From Comamonas antarctica (GTDB taxonomy: Bacteria > Pseudomonadota > Gammaproteobacteria > Burkholderiales > Burkholderiaceae_C): DNA of 64,000 nucleotides. The DNA is taken from assembly GCF_013363755.1 (NCBI RefSeq), contig NZ_CP054840.1:3876001-3940000 (forward strand). The letters run 5' to 3'. Below are positions 31,218-40,140 of this stretch, piece after piece (the first letter of the stretch is position 1; the number at the start of each line of letters is the position of its first letter). Under the pieces are notes generated by a model. It worked only from the letters and a program-made list of their open reading frames with translations, had not been told where the DNA came from and searched no databases. Position numbers and translations under genes: made by a program.

Positions 31218-32366
31218 ATGCCCTCCCTGGATTTCAAGCTTGAAAAAAAGCACTTCCGCCAGTTCTACGACCAGCACCTCGATGCGCTGGAGGAGGCCAA
31301 GGAGACTTTTGCGGCGCTCGCGCGCTCGCTGCTCAAGCAGGTGCCCGGGCTGCAGCTCTCGAAGATCGAGGCGCGCGTCAAGGACCGCGAGGAATGCATC
31401 CACAAGTTCCAGAGCAAATACCTGCTGCAGCTCGAAAGCGCGCAGCAGCCGTATTCCATCGAGGAGCATGTGACCGACCTGATCGGCCTGCGCATCGTGT
31501 GCCTCTACGAGGACGAAGTGCACCGCATCAAGAAGGTGCTGTCCGAGCATTTCGAGGTCATCGATACCACCGACAAGTCGGCGTCGCTGGAAAGCACCGA
31601 AGGCGAATTCGGCTACAAGGGCCTGCACCTGGACCTGCGCCTGGGCGCGGCGCGGCGCGGCCTGCCCGAATACGCGGCCTATGCCGACGCGCGCGTGGAG
31701 GTGCAGATCCGCACCATCATCCAGGATTCGTGGAGCGTGCTCGATCACCAGATCAAGTACAAGAAATCGATTCCCGGCAGCCTCAAGCGCCGCATCAACA
31801 CGCTGGCCGCGCTGTTCGAGCTGGCGGACCGCGAGTTCCGCGAGATCCGCGATGCCACGGCCCAGGAACTGGCCGAGGCCGAAAGCCCGAACGCCTATCA
31901 GGAACTCGAAGCCGAGGAGCAGCCTGGCAGCCCGCCACCGCACGCGAGTGCCGCGGCCAGCGACAAGGCCCATGCCGACTCGGCGCTGGCGGCCACGGCC
32001 GCGGCCGCGCGCGGCCACCAGCTCGATGCCTTTGGCTTCCTGCGCATTGCCAACCATTTCTTCAACGGCTTCGAGTTCACGCCGCACAAGGTCGACAGCT
32101 TCACGCAGGAGATCAACAGCTTCCGCCCGGGCCTGACGCGCACCGGCTTCAACCAGAGCATGCGCACGCATGTCAGCACCGTCAAGGACTACAAGAAGCA
32201 TTTCGAGCAGCAGCATGCGGGCGACACCATGAGCCCGTACGAGGTGATCCGGCACTGCATGTATCTCAGCGACAAGCGCAGCTTCCAGCACCTGCTGGGC
32301 GCCGACATGCGCCAGGCCTTCGAACGCTGGCTGGCGGCACCGCAAGACACGGCCCCCGCGCACTGA
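31218..32366 (+). CDS. RelA/SpoT-domain (p)ppGpp synthetase-like protein (COG2357 type)
   Basis: 382-residue protein with a stand-alone alarmone synthetase domain and no HD hydrolase or TGS/ACT domain. Synthetase motifs: IEARVKDREECIHKFQSKY (50-68) as the ATP-binding loop, DLIGLRIVC (87-95), GYKGLH (132-137) and EVQIRTIIQDSWSVLDHQIK (161-180). The remaining ~190 residues, with a low-complexity linker near 225-265 and then a helical domain, are unusual for a small alarmone synthetase (~200-250 residues). It probably makes ppGpp or a related nucleotide; activity is unproven. The downstream membrane gene starts one base after the stop. Confidence 0.85.
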   Translation: MPSLDFKLEKKHFRQFYDQHLDALEEAKETFAALARSLLKQVPGLQLSKIEARVKDREECIHKFQSKYLLQLESAQQPYSIEEHVTDLIGLRIVCLYEDEVHRIKKVLSEHFEVIDTTDKSASLESTEGEFGYKGLHLDLRLGAARRGLPEYAAYADARVEVQIRTIIQDSWSVLDHQIKYKKSIPGSLKRRINTLAALFELADREFREIRDATAQELAEAESPNAYQELEAEEQPGSPPPHASAAASDKAHADSALAATAAAARGHQLDAFGFLRIANHFFNGFEFTPHKVDSFTQEINSFRPGLTRTGFNQSMRTHVSTVKDYKKHFEQQHAGDTMSPYEVIRHCMYLSDKRSFQHLLGADMRQAFERWLAAPQDTAPAH

Positions 32367-32367
32367 C

Positions 32368-32730
32368 ATGGATTGGTCCGAATACCCTTTTGCCCGGCTT
32401 TACACGTCGGTGCTGGCGGCGCTGTTCATCACGCTGGCCGCGGTCTGGCGCGTGCGGCGCGCGGCCCGCGCCGTGGCGGCGGATTCCTCCCAGGGGCGCA
32501 CCGCCCGCCGCCTTGCCTGGGCTTTTGCTTTGGGCGCGCTGGCCTGGTGGGGCTATGCCGCCTATACCGGCTACGGGCGCTTTCTCACCGATGCGGCACT
32601 GGCGCAGCTGATGAGCACCGATACGCTGGTGTCGCTGGCGCTGTTCATTGGCGCGATTGCCTGGGGCGGGGCCTTCATGCTGCAGCTGGTGCTGCGCCTG
32701 CTGCGCAACGAGCAGCAAAGGCGCGGCTGA
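32368..32730 (+). CDS. Small membrane protein coupled to the alarmone synthetase gene
   Basis: 120-residue protein with three predicted TM segments (LYTSVLAALFITLAAVW, LAWAFALGALAWWGYAAY, TLVSLALFIGAIAWGGAF) and basic loops between. The ATG lies one base after the synthetase stop (TGACATGG), so translation is very likely coupled. No known family. Possibly a membrane partner or target of the synthetase. Confidence 0.75.
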   Translation: MDWSEYPFARLYTSVLAALFITLAAVWRVRRAARAVAADSSQGRTARRLAWAFALGALAWWGYAAYTGYGRFLTDAALAQLMSTDTLVSLALFIGAIAWGGAFMLQLVLRLLRNEQQRRG

Positions 32731-32734
32731 CGCT

Positions 32735-33385
32735 TCAGGGCGGCGTGGTCCACAACGCGCGCAACTGCGCCAGTTCGGCATCGAAGCGCTGGTGGATGCG
32801 CCGCTTCTCCTGCTCCTGGGCGGCAAGATAGCGCGCCTGCTCGGCCATTGCGTCGTCGTTCTGGGCGACCTGGCGGCGCAGCGCCGCGGGCGCGCGCGCC
32901 GGGTCCTTGGCGTAGAACTCCATTTCGGCATCGAGCTTGCGGCGCTCGGTGCGCAGGTCGGCGACGCGGCGCTGCGCCAGCGCCGCCAGGTCGTCGATCT
33001 GGGCAATGGCCGCGGCGCGTTCGGTATCATGCGCCGCCTTGTCGGGGTAACGGTAGACCAGCGCGCGCAGGCGCCGCTCTTCCTCGCGCGCGCGCTGCTC
33101 GGCGAGTTGCTGCTGGCGGCGCTGCGCCGCCAGCGCCTCGCGCTCCACCTCGGTCAGGGTCGGGCCGACGCGCGCGCGTTCCACGCCCGAGGGGCCGTAC
33201 ACACGCTGTTCACGGTCGAGGCAGGCGGCAATCGGGCGGTCGGCGGTGATGCGCCGGCCCTGGGAATCAGTACAGCTGTAGATGCCGGCCTCGGTTCGAG
33301 GCTGGGCCATGGCCGGCGCCACGGCGCATGCGATGGCAGCGGCTGCCGACCCCGAAACCCTGGCGATGATCGGCATCCACTGCAT
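32735..33385 (-). CDS. DUF4124 domain-containing periplasmic protein
   Basis: 216-residue exported protein: signal peptide ending near CAVAPAMAQ, then a DUF4124 domain (IYSCTDSQGRRITADRPIAACL) followed by GPSGVERARVG and a long Arg/Glu/Ala-rich coiled coil (about residues 75-210). Function unknown; DUF4124 proteins are common in beta- and gammaproteobacteria. It follows pyrE by 8 bp and is likely co-transcribed. Confidence 0.82.
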   Translation of the reverse strand: MQWMPIIARVSGSAAAAIACAVAPAMAQPRTEAGIYSCTDSQGRRITADRPIAACLDREQRVYGPSGVERARVGPTLTEVEREALAAQRRQQQLAEQRAREEERRLRALVYRYPDKAAHDTERAAAIAQIDDLAALAQRRVADLRTERRKLDAEMEFYAKDPARAPAALRRQVAQNDDAMAEQARYLAAQEQEKRRIHQRFDAELAQLRALWTTPP

Positions 33386-33393
33386 GTACCGGA

Positions 33394-34104
33394 TTACCCC
33401 TTGTCGTTGACTCCGTAACGCTGGCGATAGGCCAGCACGCGGGCATGGTGTTCCTGCATGGATTGTCCGGCATCCGGCGTGCCTTGGTCCAGATAAAACA
33501 GCAGGTCGGCCAGGTTGGCAATCGTGCAGACCTGCATGCCCAGCTGGTGGCGCACATACTGCACTGCGCTGTGCGGCACGTCCTGGCCGTTCTCGGTGGC
33601 CATTTCCTGGCGGTCGAGGGCAATCGCCACGGCATGCGGCACCGCGCCCGCGGCCTTGATCAGCGCAATCGACTCGCGCGCCGCCGTGCCCGCCGACATC
33701 ACGTCGTCGATGATCAGCACCCGGCCCTGGAGCGGTGCGCCGACCAGGCTGCCGCCTTCGCCATGGTCCTTGGCTTCCTTGCGGTTGTAGGCAAACGGCA
33801 CATTGCGGCCCTGGCGCGCGAGTTCCACGGCGACCGTGGCGGCCAGCGGAATGCCCTTGTAGGCCGGGCCGAACACCATGTCGAACTCCATGCCGCTGGC
33901 GAGGATCGCTTTTGCATAGAATTCTGCGAGCCGGCCCATCTTGGCGCCGTCGTCGAACAGGCCCGCATTGAAGAAATACGGGCTCATGCGCCCGGCCTTG
34001 GTCTTGAATTCGCCAAAGCGCAGCACGCCTGCGTCGACGGCAAACCGCACAAATTCCAGCGCCAGAAGATTCTTGTCGTCCTGACGCGCGTCACCTATCA
34101 CCAT
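33394..34104 (-). CDS. pyrE: Orotate phosphoribosyltransferase
   Basis: Makes OMP from orotate and PRPP in pyrimidine synthesis. The PRPP motif VLIIDDVMSAGTA is present, plus FGPAYKGIPLAA and the flexible loop NRKEAKDHGEGG. The start at 34104 (MVIGDARQ) is chosen because AAGGA lies 8 bases before it; another ATG is at 34113. This gives 236 residues, near the family's ~210-230. The start lies 11 bp from the divergent xth start. Confidence 0.96.
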   Translation of the reverse strand: MVIGDARQDDKNLLALEFVRFAVDAGVLRFGEFKTKAGRMSPYFFNAGLFDDGAKMGRLAEFYAKAILASGMEFDMVFGPAYKGIPLAATVAVELARQGRNVPFAYNRKEAKDHGEGGSLVGAPLQGRVLIIDDVMSAGTAARESIALIKAAGAVPHAVAIALDRQEMATENGQDVPHSAVQYVRHQLGMQVCTIANLADLLFYLDQGTPDAGQSMQEHHARVLAYRQRYGVNDKG

Positions 34105-34115
34105 GGGAACCATCC

Positions 34116-34919
34116 TTGTTCAAATTAACCAGCCTCAACCTCAACGGCATCCGCTCCGCCACCACCAAGGGCGTCGAGTCCTGGATCGCGGCCACTGCGC
34201 CGGATTGTATTTGCGTGCAGGAAGTCAAGGCCCAGGCCGCTGATATTGCCGGGCGCTTCGAAGTGCTCGCCGAACTGCGCGGACACTTCCATTTCGCCGA
34301 GAAGAAGGGCTACTCGGGCGTCGGCATCTACAGCCGGCACGAACCCAGCGATGTGGTCGTCGGCTTCGGCTCGCACGAGTTCGACGCCGAGGGCCGCTAT
34401 GTCGAGGCGCGCTTCGACACGCCCGCGCGCAAGCTGTCGATCATCAGCTCCTACTTCCCCAGCGGCTCGTCGGGCGAGTTGCGCCAGAGCGCGAAATTCC
34501 GCTTCCTGGCCGAGATGCACACCCACCTGATGCGCATGAAGGGCGAACGCGAATTCGTGCTCTGCGGCGACATCAACATCGCGCACCAGAACAACGACCT
34601 GAAGAACTGGCGCAGCAACCAGAAGAACAGCGGCTTCACGCCCGAGGAACGCGCCTGGATGACGGCCCTGCTGCACACCACCGAGCCCACGGGCGGGCTG
34701 ATCGACGTCTACCGCCACCTGTGCCCCGACACCACCGACGCGTGCTACACCTGGTGGAGCAACCGCGGCCAGGCCTATGCCAAGAACGTCGGCTGGCGCC
34801 TCGACTACCACCTGGCCACGCCCGCCACGGCGGCGCTGGCGCGCGCCGAGCACATCTACAAGGACGTGAAGTTCTCGGACCACGCGCCGATCACGGTGGA
34901 TTACGAATTCACGCTTTGA
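34116..34919 (+). CDS. xth: Exodeoxyribonuclease III (AP endonuclease)
   Basis: Base-excision repair nuclease of 267 residues acting on abasic sites. All motifs are present: LNLNGIRS, the metal-binding E in QEVKAQ, YSGVGIYSR, GDINIAH, WRLDYHL and SDHAPI. It appears to start with TTG at 34116 (FKLTSLNLNGIRS follows); no in-frame ATG or GTG lies nearby. The start is only 11 bp from that of divergent pyrE, so each promoter must lie inside the other gene. Confidence 0.94.
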   Translation: MFKLTSLNLNGIRSATTKGVESWIAATAPDCICVQEVKAQAADIAGRFEVLAELRGHFHFAEKKGYSGVGIYSRHEPSDVVVGFGSHEFDAEGRYVEARFDTPARKLSIISSYFPSGSSGELRQSAKFRFLAEMHTHLMRMKGEREFVLCGDINIAHQNNDLKNWRSNQKNSGFTPEERAWMTALLHTTEPTGGLIDVYRHLCPDTTDACYTWWSNRGQAYAKNVGWRLDYHLATPATAALARAEHIYKDVKFSDHAPITVDYEFTL

Positions 34920-34962
34920 GGCAAGGGCTACCGCGCCATTGAGTCTTGTATCTGACACAAAA

Positions 34963-34984
34963 CCGCCATCCCGGGCGGGCCTTT
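34963..34984 (+). terminator. Weak putative terminator after xth
   Basis: 5-bp stem CCGCC / GGCGG with loop ATCCCG followed by GCCTTTT. The stem is short, so this is tentative. Confidence 0.4.
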
Positions 34985-35003
34985 TGCGGTGGCTCAAGTG
35001 GCG

Positions 35004-35092
35004 GGAATTAGCTTATGTCTAAACTAGGGTTATTACCTAATTCCATTGCGCAAAATGCGTTCAGCATGTTCGGTTTTATCGAACCGCAATGG
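35004..35092 (+). promoter_or_regulatory. Structured leader upstream of azurin
   Basis: Two perfect 8-bp inverted repeats: GGAATTAG (35004-35011) with CTAATTCC (35037-35044), and CCATTGCG (35043-35050) with CGCAATGG (35085-35092). The second encloses two hairpins, ATGC/GCAT (35055-35058, 35064-35067) and GTTCG/CGAAC (35068-35072, 35080-35084), stacked without gaps: a three-way junction if transcribed. The structures share two bases (35043-35044). The first dyad is AT-rich and may instead be promoter or operator DNA. Confidence 0.45.
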
Positions 35093-35133
35093 CGGCGGTA
35101 TTAGGACTTCGACATTCACTCTGGAACCTGATC

Positions 35134-35583
35134 ATGAAGAAAATTCTCGCTACCCTGGCTCTGTCCGCTTGCGCTGCTGCTCCCGCCTTTGCCGCCGACT
35201 GCGCCACCACCGTTGAAGCCAACGACATGATGCAGTTCAACACCAAGAGCATCACCGTGCCCAAGGAATGCAAGAACTTCACGGTCACGCTGAAGCACAC
35301 CGGCAAGATGCCCAAGACCGCCATGGGCCACAACCTGGTCGTGACCACGGCCGCCGACATGCAGGCCGTCAACGCCGACGGCATGAAGGCCGGCGCTGCG
35401 GCCGACTTCGTGAAGAAGGACGACGCGCGCGTGATCGCCCACACCAAGGTCATCGGCGGCGGCGAAAGCACCACCGTGGAATTCCCCGTGGCCAAGATCA
35501 AGGCCGGCACCGACTACAGCTTCTTCTGCTCCTTCCCCGGCCACGCCGGCATCATGAAGGGCGCGCTGAAGCTGGGCGCCTGA
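35134..35583 (+). CDS. azu: Azurin
   Basis: Periplasmic type-1 blue copper electron carrier of 149 residues. A Sec signal peptide ends AAPAFA (residue 20). The copper ligands sit at H66, C132, H137 and M141, which in mature numbering are 46, 112, 117 and 121, exactly as in Pseudomonas azurin. The start [10 protein letters not shown] has a basic n-region; upstream in-frame codons do not look like a signal. Alone on the plus strand, preceded by a structured leader. Confidence 0.97.
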   Translation: MKKILATLALSACAAAPAFAADCATTVEANDMMQFNTKSITVPKECKNFTVTLKHTGKMPKTAMGHNLVVTTAADMQAVNADGMKAGAAADFVKKDDARVIAHTKVIGGGESTTVEFPVAKIKAGTDYSFFCSFPGHAGIMKGALKLGA

Positions 35584-35824
35584 TCGCCCTTTGCGTTTCG
35601 AACCGCCCCTGCGCAGCAGGCTGCCGGGGCTTGGGCGCAGCGGGCGCGGCGCCAGGGCGGGTCATCTGGCGCCGCCTCCCGGCACGCCAGCTCAGGGAGA
35701 TTACCGAACGGCAACGATATGCCTTTCGTTATTCCACTAGACTCGGCAGTGGGTGGTATGCCATGTGGGAATGCCAGGTACAGCGAAGGTCGGGCCGCCT
35801 CGCGGCTCAACCGACTCTGTATCG

Positions 35825-37084
35825 ATGACCGACAATCCTATCCAATGGATAGCCGCGGCTTTGTTCGCCCTGGCCCTTGCACACACCTTCGCTGCCAAGC
35901 AGCTTGAAAGACTCTCCCACCGCTTTCCGCGCCATGCAGGCTTTTTTCATCTGCTGGGCGAGGTCGAGGTGGTCTTTGGCTTCTGGGCCATCATCCTGGT
36001 CATCTTCATGGCCTTCTTCATGGGTGGGCTGGCAGCGCTGGAATACGCGGAATCACGCAACTACACCGAACCGCTGTTCGTCTTCGTAGTGATGGTGATC
36101 GCCGCCTCCCGACCCGTGCTTTGGACCGTCACGGCAGCCACCCGCAAGCTGGCGCAGCTGGCACCGGTCAGGACCTGCGTGGCGATGGTCTGGCTGGGAT
36201 TGGCAGCCGTGCCCTTGCTGGGGTCCGCAGTGACCGAGCCCGCCGCCATGACGATCGCTGCCCTGATGCTCGCGCCGCTGGCCTTTCGCACGGACATTCC
36301 CGCAAGCTCCAAGTACCTGGCCCTGGGTGTGCTGTTCGTCAACATCTCCATCGGTGGCACGCTGACGGCCTATGCCGCGCCGCCCGTGCTGATGGTGGCC
36401 AGCGCCTGGAACTGGGACAGTGCCTTCATGTTCCAGAACTTTGGCTGGAAAGCGGCGCTGGCGGTGCTCGTCAACGCCACCCTTGCGACGCTGGTGATCC
36501 GCCCGCACCTGAAGGATGCCCCCGCTGACATGCAGGATGCCGGCAGGGAATCCATCCCCCTCACGGTTGTCGCCGTCCATCTGCTGCTGCTTGCCGCCGT
36601 CGTGGTATTTGCCCACCATCCGGTGGTGTTTCTGGGCCTCTTCCTGATGTTCATGGGCTATACCCATGCCTACGCCCGCCATCAGTCGCCGTTGATCCTG
36701 AAGGAGGCGCTGCTGGTGGCGTTCTTCCTGGCGGGGCTGGTCGTGCTCGGCGGCATGCAGCGGTGGTGGCTGCAACCCATCGTTTCCGGACTGGAGCCCA
36801 TCGCCCTGTTTCTGGGCGCGCTGGGCCTGACGGCGATCACAGACAACGCCGCGCTCACATATCTCGGTTCTTTGATCCAGGGCATCTCCGACGAGTCCAA
36901 GTACATGCTGGTCGCCGGTGCGGTGGCGGGTGGCGGCCTGACCGTGATTGCCAACGCGCCCAATCCAGCCGGGGTGGCCTTGCTGAAGCGCGGCTTCACG
37001 GAGGAGACCGTGAGTGCGGCAGGCCTGCTTCTGGGGGCATTGCTGCCCACCAGCGTGGCGGCCCTGGCACTGCTTTTCCTCTGA
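35825..37084 (+). CDS. Putative Na+/H+ antiporter
   Basis: Membrane protein of 419 residues with about 11 TM helices, resembling the putative Na+/H+ antiporter family PF07399. Notable segments are LLGSAVTEPAAMTIAALML and ITDNAALTYLGSLI, which look like the two halves' ion-path motifs (TEPAA, TDNAA). The ATG at 35825 (MTDNPIQWIAAALF) is chosen over an open upstream extension without TM character. It precedes a two-component system by 112 bp on the same strand, perhaps co-regulated. Confidence 0.78.
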   Translation: MTDNPIQWIAAALFALALAHTFAAKQLERLSHRFPRHAGFFHLLGEVEVVFGFWAIILVIFMAFFMGGLAALEYAESRNYTEPLFVFVVMVIAASRPVLWTVTAATRKLAQLAPVRTCVAMVWLGLAAVPLLGSAVTEPAAMTIAALMLAPLAFRTDIPASSKYLALGVLFVNISIGGTLTAYAAPPVLMVASAWNWDSAFMFQNFGWKAALAVLVNATLATLVIRPHLKDAPADMQDAGRESIPLTVVAVHLLLLAAVVVFAHHPVVFLGLFLMFMGYTHAYARHQSPLILKEALLVAFFLAGLVVLGGMQRWWLQPIVSGLEPIALFLGALGLTAITDNAALTYLGSLIQGISDESKYMLVAGAVAGGGLTVIANAPNPAGVALLKRGFTEETVSAAGLLLGALLPTSVAALALLFL

Positions 37085-37196
37085 AACCCCATGCAGCCGC
37101 GGCTGAAACATGGGCTTGCGGGCCGCTGCGACGCCGGGGCGGCAGAGGATGCCAGCGACTGACGTCCGGCAGGGCACACCAGGCAGTGACATCTCC

Positions 37197-37937
37197 ATGC
37201 AATCCATAGAACGCATCCTGATCGTCGATGACGATCCCGAAATCCGCGGCCTGCTGTGCGAATACCTGGCGGCGGCGGGCTACAGGATTGCCGCCGCCGC
37301 CAACGGGACGGAAATGCAGCAGCAGCTCGCCCAGCACGCGATCTCGCTGGTCGTGCTGGACGTCATGATGCCGGGCACGGACGGGCTGACGCTGTGCCGC
37401 AACCTGAGTGCGCGCGGCGGCCCGCCGGTCATTCTGCTCACGGCCCGGGGTGCATTACTCGACCGCATCGTCGGCCTGGAGATGGGCGCCGATGACTATC
37501 TGCCAAAGCCGTTCGATCCCCGCGAGCTGCTGGCGCGCATCAAGGTCGTGCTGCGCCGCACCCACAGCTTTCCGCCGGCACGCGAGGCCGAGGCCGCGCC
37601 GGTGGTGCACTTCTGCGGGTGGCAGCTCAACACCCGCCAGCGCCAGTTGCTTTCGCCGCAGAAAATCGTCATTGCGCTGGGCGATTCGGATTACCAGGTG
37701 CTGCGCCTGCTGCTGCAGAATCCGCACCGCACGCTGAGCCGCGATTTCCTGATCGAGCAGGTCTTCGGCAAGGAGCGGGCACCGACTGACCGCGCCATCG
37801 ATGTGTGCATCAGCCGCCTTCGCATGGCCCTCCAGGAGGATGCCCGTCGCCCGGCCCTGATCCGCACGGTGCGGCATGCCGGCTATGTGCTGACAGCGGA
37901 CGTGCAGGAAGGCGCGCACGGACATGCCGCCGCCTGA
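37197..37937 (+). CDS. OmpR-family response regulator
   Basis: DNA-binding regulator of 246 residues. Receiver domain: acidic pocket DDD at 11-13, phospho-acceptor D55 in VVLDVMMPG, and lysine in GADDYLPKPFDP. C-terminal winged helix: IALGDSDYQVLRLLLQNPHRTLSRDFL to TVRHAGYVL. The start MQSIERILIVDDD is typical. Its last 14 bp overlap the histidine kinase gene. Confidence 0.93.
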   Translation: MQSIERILIVDDDPEIRGLLCEYLAAAGYRIAAAANGTEMQQQLAQHAISLVVLDVMMPGTDGLTLCRNLSARGGPPVILLTARGALLDRIVGLEMGADDYLPKPFDPRELLARIKVVLRRTHSFPPAREAEAAPVVHFCGWQLNTRQRQLLSPQKIVIALGDSDYQVLRLLLQNPHRTLSRDFLIEQVFGKERAPTDRAIDVCISRLRMALQEDARRPALIRTVRHAGYVLTADVQEGAHGHAAA

Positions 37938-39381
37938 CGGCCACCCGCCGGCGGGAAGGCAGCGCTGGCGCCAGCGGTGCTGCCGGTGGCTGCGCCCCTG
38001 GAGCGACTCCCTCTGGAGCCGCCTGGCCTGGGTGCTGGGGCTGGGCATGCTGATTACCCAGGGGGTCACCAGCTCGGTATGGTTCGATCTGCGCTACCGG
38101 CACGCCATGGAAATGCCGATTCGGCTGGTTTCGGTGCAGCTGGCCGACACCCTGCGCACGCTCGAGCTGGCTTCGGCGCTGCCCGCCGCGCAGCAACTCG
38201 CCAGCCTGGAGTCGGGGCAGTTCCAGCTCACGCTGCGCCATGGGCCCATGCCCAGCGGGGAGGATCCCGATGACCTCATCCGCTCCGTCGAGGACATCTT
38301 GAACCAATCCCTCAGCGACCGGCTGGGCGTGCAGCGCCACGCACAGGTACTCGCGGCCGAACTGATCGACGACCACGGCAGGACGGCAACCCTCTGGCGC
38401 CTGCTGGCGGCACGCGAGCCGGTCGGCCACTTTCGCATAGCGGTGCCGCTGCCGGCGCAGCCAGGGCAGTGGCTGGAGGTGGTGGCGTCCGAAGCGCAGG
38501 GCGGTATCGAGGCCGAGCCGGTGAGCATGATCATCGACTATGTGCTGCGGATCTACGTCCTGCGCATCCTGCTGGTCATTGCCGTGGCGCTGCTGGCCGT
38601 GCGCTGGGTGCTGCAGCTCATGCGCCGGCTGGCTGCCGCAGCCGATGCCCTGGGACGGGATCTCCACCGCGCGCCGCTGCCCGAGGACGGGCCGCGCGAA
38701 GTGCGCCAGGCGGCGCAGACCTTCAACCTGATGCAGCGCCGACTGCTGGAGGACCGGCGTGAACGCACGCGCTTCCTGGCGGCGGTGTCGCACGACCTGC
38801 GCACGCCCATCACCCGCCTGCGCCTGCGCACGGAACTGCTGCCGTCCGGACCGCTGCAGGCCAGGTTCAGGCAGGATCTCGAGGCGATGGAACAGATGGT
38901 GTCCTCCACGCTCGACTTCATGCGCGGGGAAGAACATGCCGAAGCCCGCCAGAAGGTCGACGTGAACGGTCTGCTCGCCGGGCTGCGCGCGGACTTCGAG
39001 GAAGCTGGCGCAAAGCTGGCGCTGCAGGGGCAGGCGCGGCTGCCGCTGTCCGCGTATGCCGCCAGCCTGCGGCGCTGCCTGCAGAATCTGCTCGAGAATG
39101 CGATCCGCTACGGCGGCGCGGCGGAGATCCATGTGGCCGACAGCGCCCGGGAACTGCGCATCGCCATCGTCGACGACGGCCCGGGCATTCCCGAAGAATC
39201 GATGGAACTGGTGTTTGAACCGTTCTACTGCGTGGAGTCGTCGCGCAACGCCGAGCTCAAGGGATCGGGCCTGGGTTTGTCGATTGCACGCTCGATTGCA
39301 CAGGCCCATGGCGCCACGCTGGAACTGCGCAACCGTTCCCCCAGGGGCCTGGAGGCCGTTCTGACCATTCCTCGCATCTAG
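37924..39381 (+). CDS. Sensor histidine kinase (EnvZ/TctE-like)
   Basis: Membrane kinase of 485 residues: TM1 near 35-52, a periplasmic domain, TM2 near 205-227 (YVLRILLVIAVALLAVRWVL), a HAMP linker, then the H-box AAVSHDLRTPITRL with H290. ATP-binding N-box LLENAIRYGG and G-box GDDGPGIP / GSGLGLSIA complete it. It overlaps the response regulator gene. The signal is unknown; the antiporter before and the tricarboxylate transporter after it are candidate targets. Confidence 0.93.
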   Translation: MPPPDGHPPAGRQRWRQRCCRWLRPWSDSLWSRLAWVLGLGMLITQGVTSSVWFDLRYRHAMEMPIRLVSVQLADTLRTLELASALPAAQQLASLESGQFQLTLRHGPMPSGEDPDDLIRSVEDILNQSLSDRLGVQRHAQVLAAELIDDHGRTATLWRLLAAREPVGHFRIAVPLPAQPGQWLEVVASEAQGGIEAEPVSMIIDYVLRIYVLRILLVIAVALLAVRWVLQLMRRLAAAADALGRDLHRAPLPEDGPREVRQAAQTFNLMQRRLLEDRRERTRFLAAVSHDLRTPITRLRLRTELLPSGPLQARFRQDLEAMEQMVSSTLDFMRGEEHAEARQKVDVNGLLAGLRADFEEAGAKLALQGQARLPLSAYAASLRRCLQNLLENAIRYGGAAEIHVADSARELRIAIVDDGPGIPEESMELVFEPFYCVESSRNAELKGSGLGLSIARSIAQAHGATLELRNRSPRGLEAVLTIPRI

Positions 39382-39395
39382 CACGGGCGGCCCTG

Positions 39396-39902
39396 CTAGC
39401 CGACGATGAAGCTGGGCCACAGCGGCATGGGAATTCCCAGTGTCACGACATGGGCGAGATAGCTGCCCAGACCCAGCACGCCGGCAAACGCCAGCAGGGC
39501 CGCAGGCCGGATGTCCTCCCCGGACAGGCGCCAAGCAAACCCCGCAAGGTAGATGCCGCTGACCATGCCGATGGCGGGCAGGCCATAGTCCGAGAATCCC
39601 CCCAGCGCCATGGCAAACAGGGCGTTGCCGCCCAGCACCGCGAGCAGGCTGGTGGCCAGGCGCGGCCCGACGCGCAAAGGGTTGCGCTGCAGCAGCGTCA
39701 TGGCCATCACGATGTCGCCGGCCAATGCGCACAGGATGCCCGCCACGACCGGGTGCGGGACCGCGGACCAGGCAGCTTCGGCGCCGCGATCGACGAAGCG
39801 TGCAGCGCACGCCAGAGCTGTGCCAAACGCACAGAAATAGGCGCCCGAAAGAAATCGGGCCAGCCGCGGGTCTGGTCTTGGGAGGTAAAGATGTCTCGGC
39901 AC
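39396..39902 (-). CDS. Hypothetical membrane protein (168 aa)
   Basis: Protein with about five TM segments (FLSGAYFCAFGTALACA, VVAGILCALAGDIVMAMTL, SLLAVLGGNALFAMALGGF, AIGMVSGIYLAGFAW, ALLAFAGVLGLGSYLAHVV). A loose resemblance to YhhN/lysoplasmalogenase-type membrane proteins (GDIVMAMTLLQRNP) is noted but not convincing. It lies convergent to the kinase gene and divergent from tctB, 238 bp away. Confidence 0.6.
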   Translation of the reverse strand: MPRHLYLPRPDPRLARFLSGAYFCAFGTALACAARFVDRGAEAAWSAVPHPVVAGILCALAGDIVMAMTLLQRNPLRVGPRLATSLLAVLGGNALFAMALGGFSDYGLPAIGMVSGIYLAGFAWRLSGEDIRPAALLAFAGVLGLGSYLAHVVTLGIPMPLWPSFIVG

Positions 39903-40140
39903 CGCATCAATTTATCGGCGCCCCGAAGCCGCGGCGATGCGCTTGCAGCCTCCTTTTGAATTGAAATATTGCCGCCCTGCGGGCCAACATATTCCAATAC
40001 AAACGCCCTCCGCCCGCGCTCCGCGCAGTCCTAGACTCCGGCCTACCAGTGGTCCGGCGGCACCGCCGTGCTTGGCAGTCCCGATGCGCCCGGGCATCGG
40101 AACCTCCTTCTCGAGTCATTCGACTCTCAACGCTTTCAAA

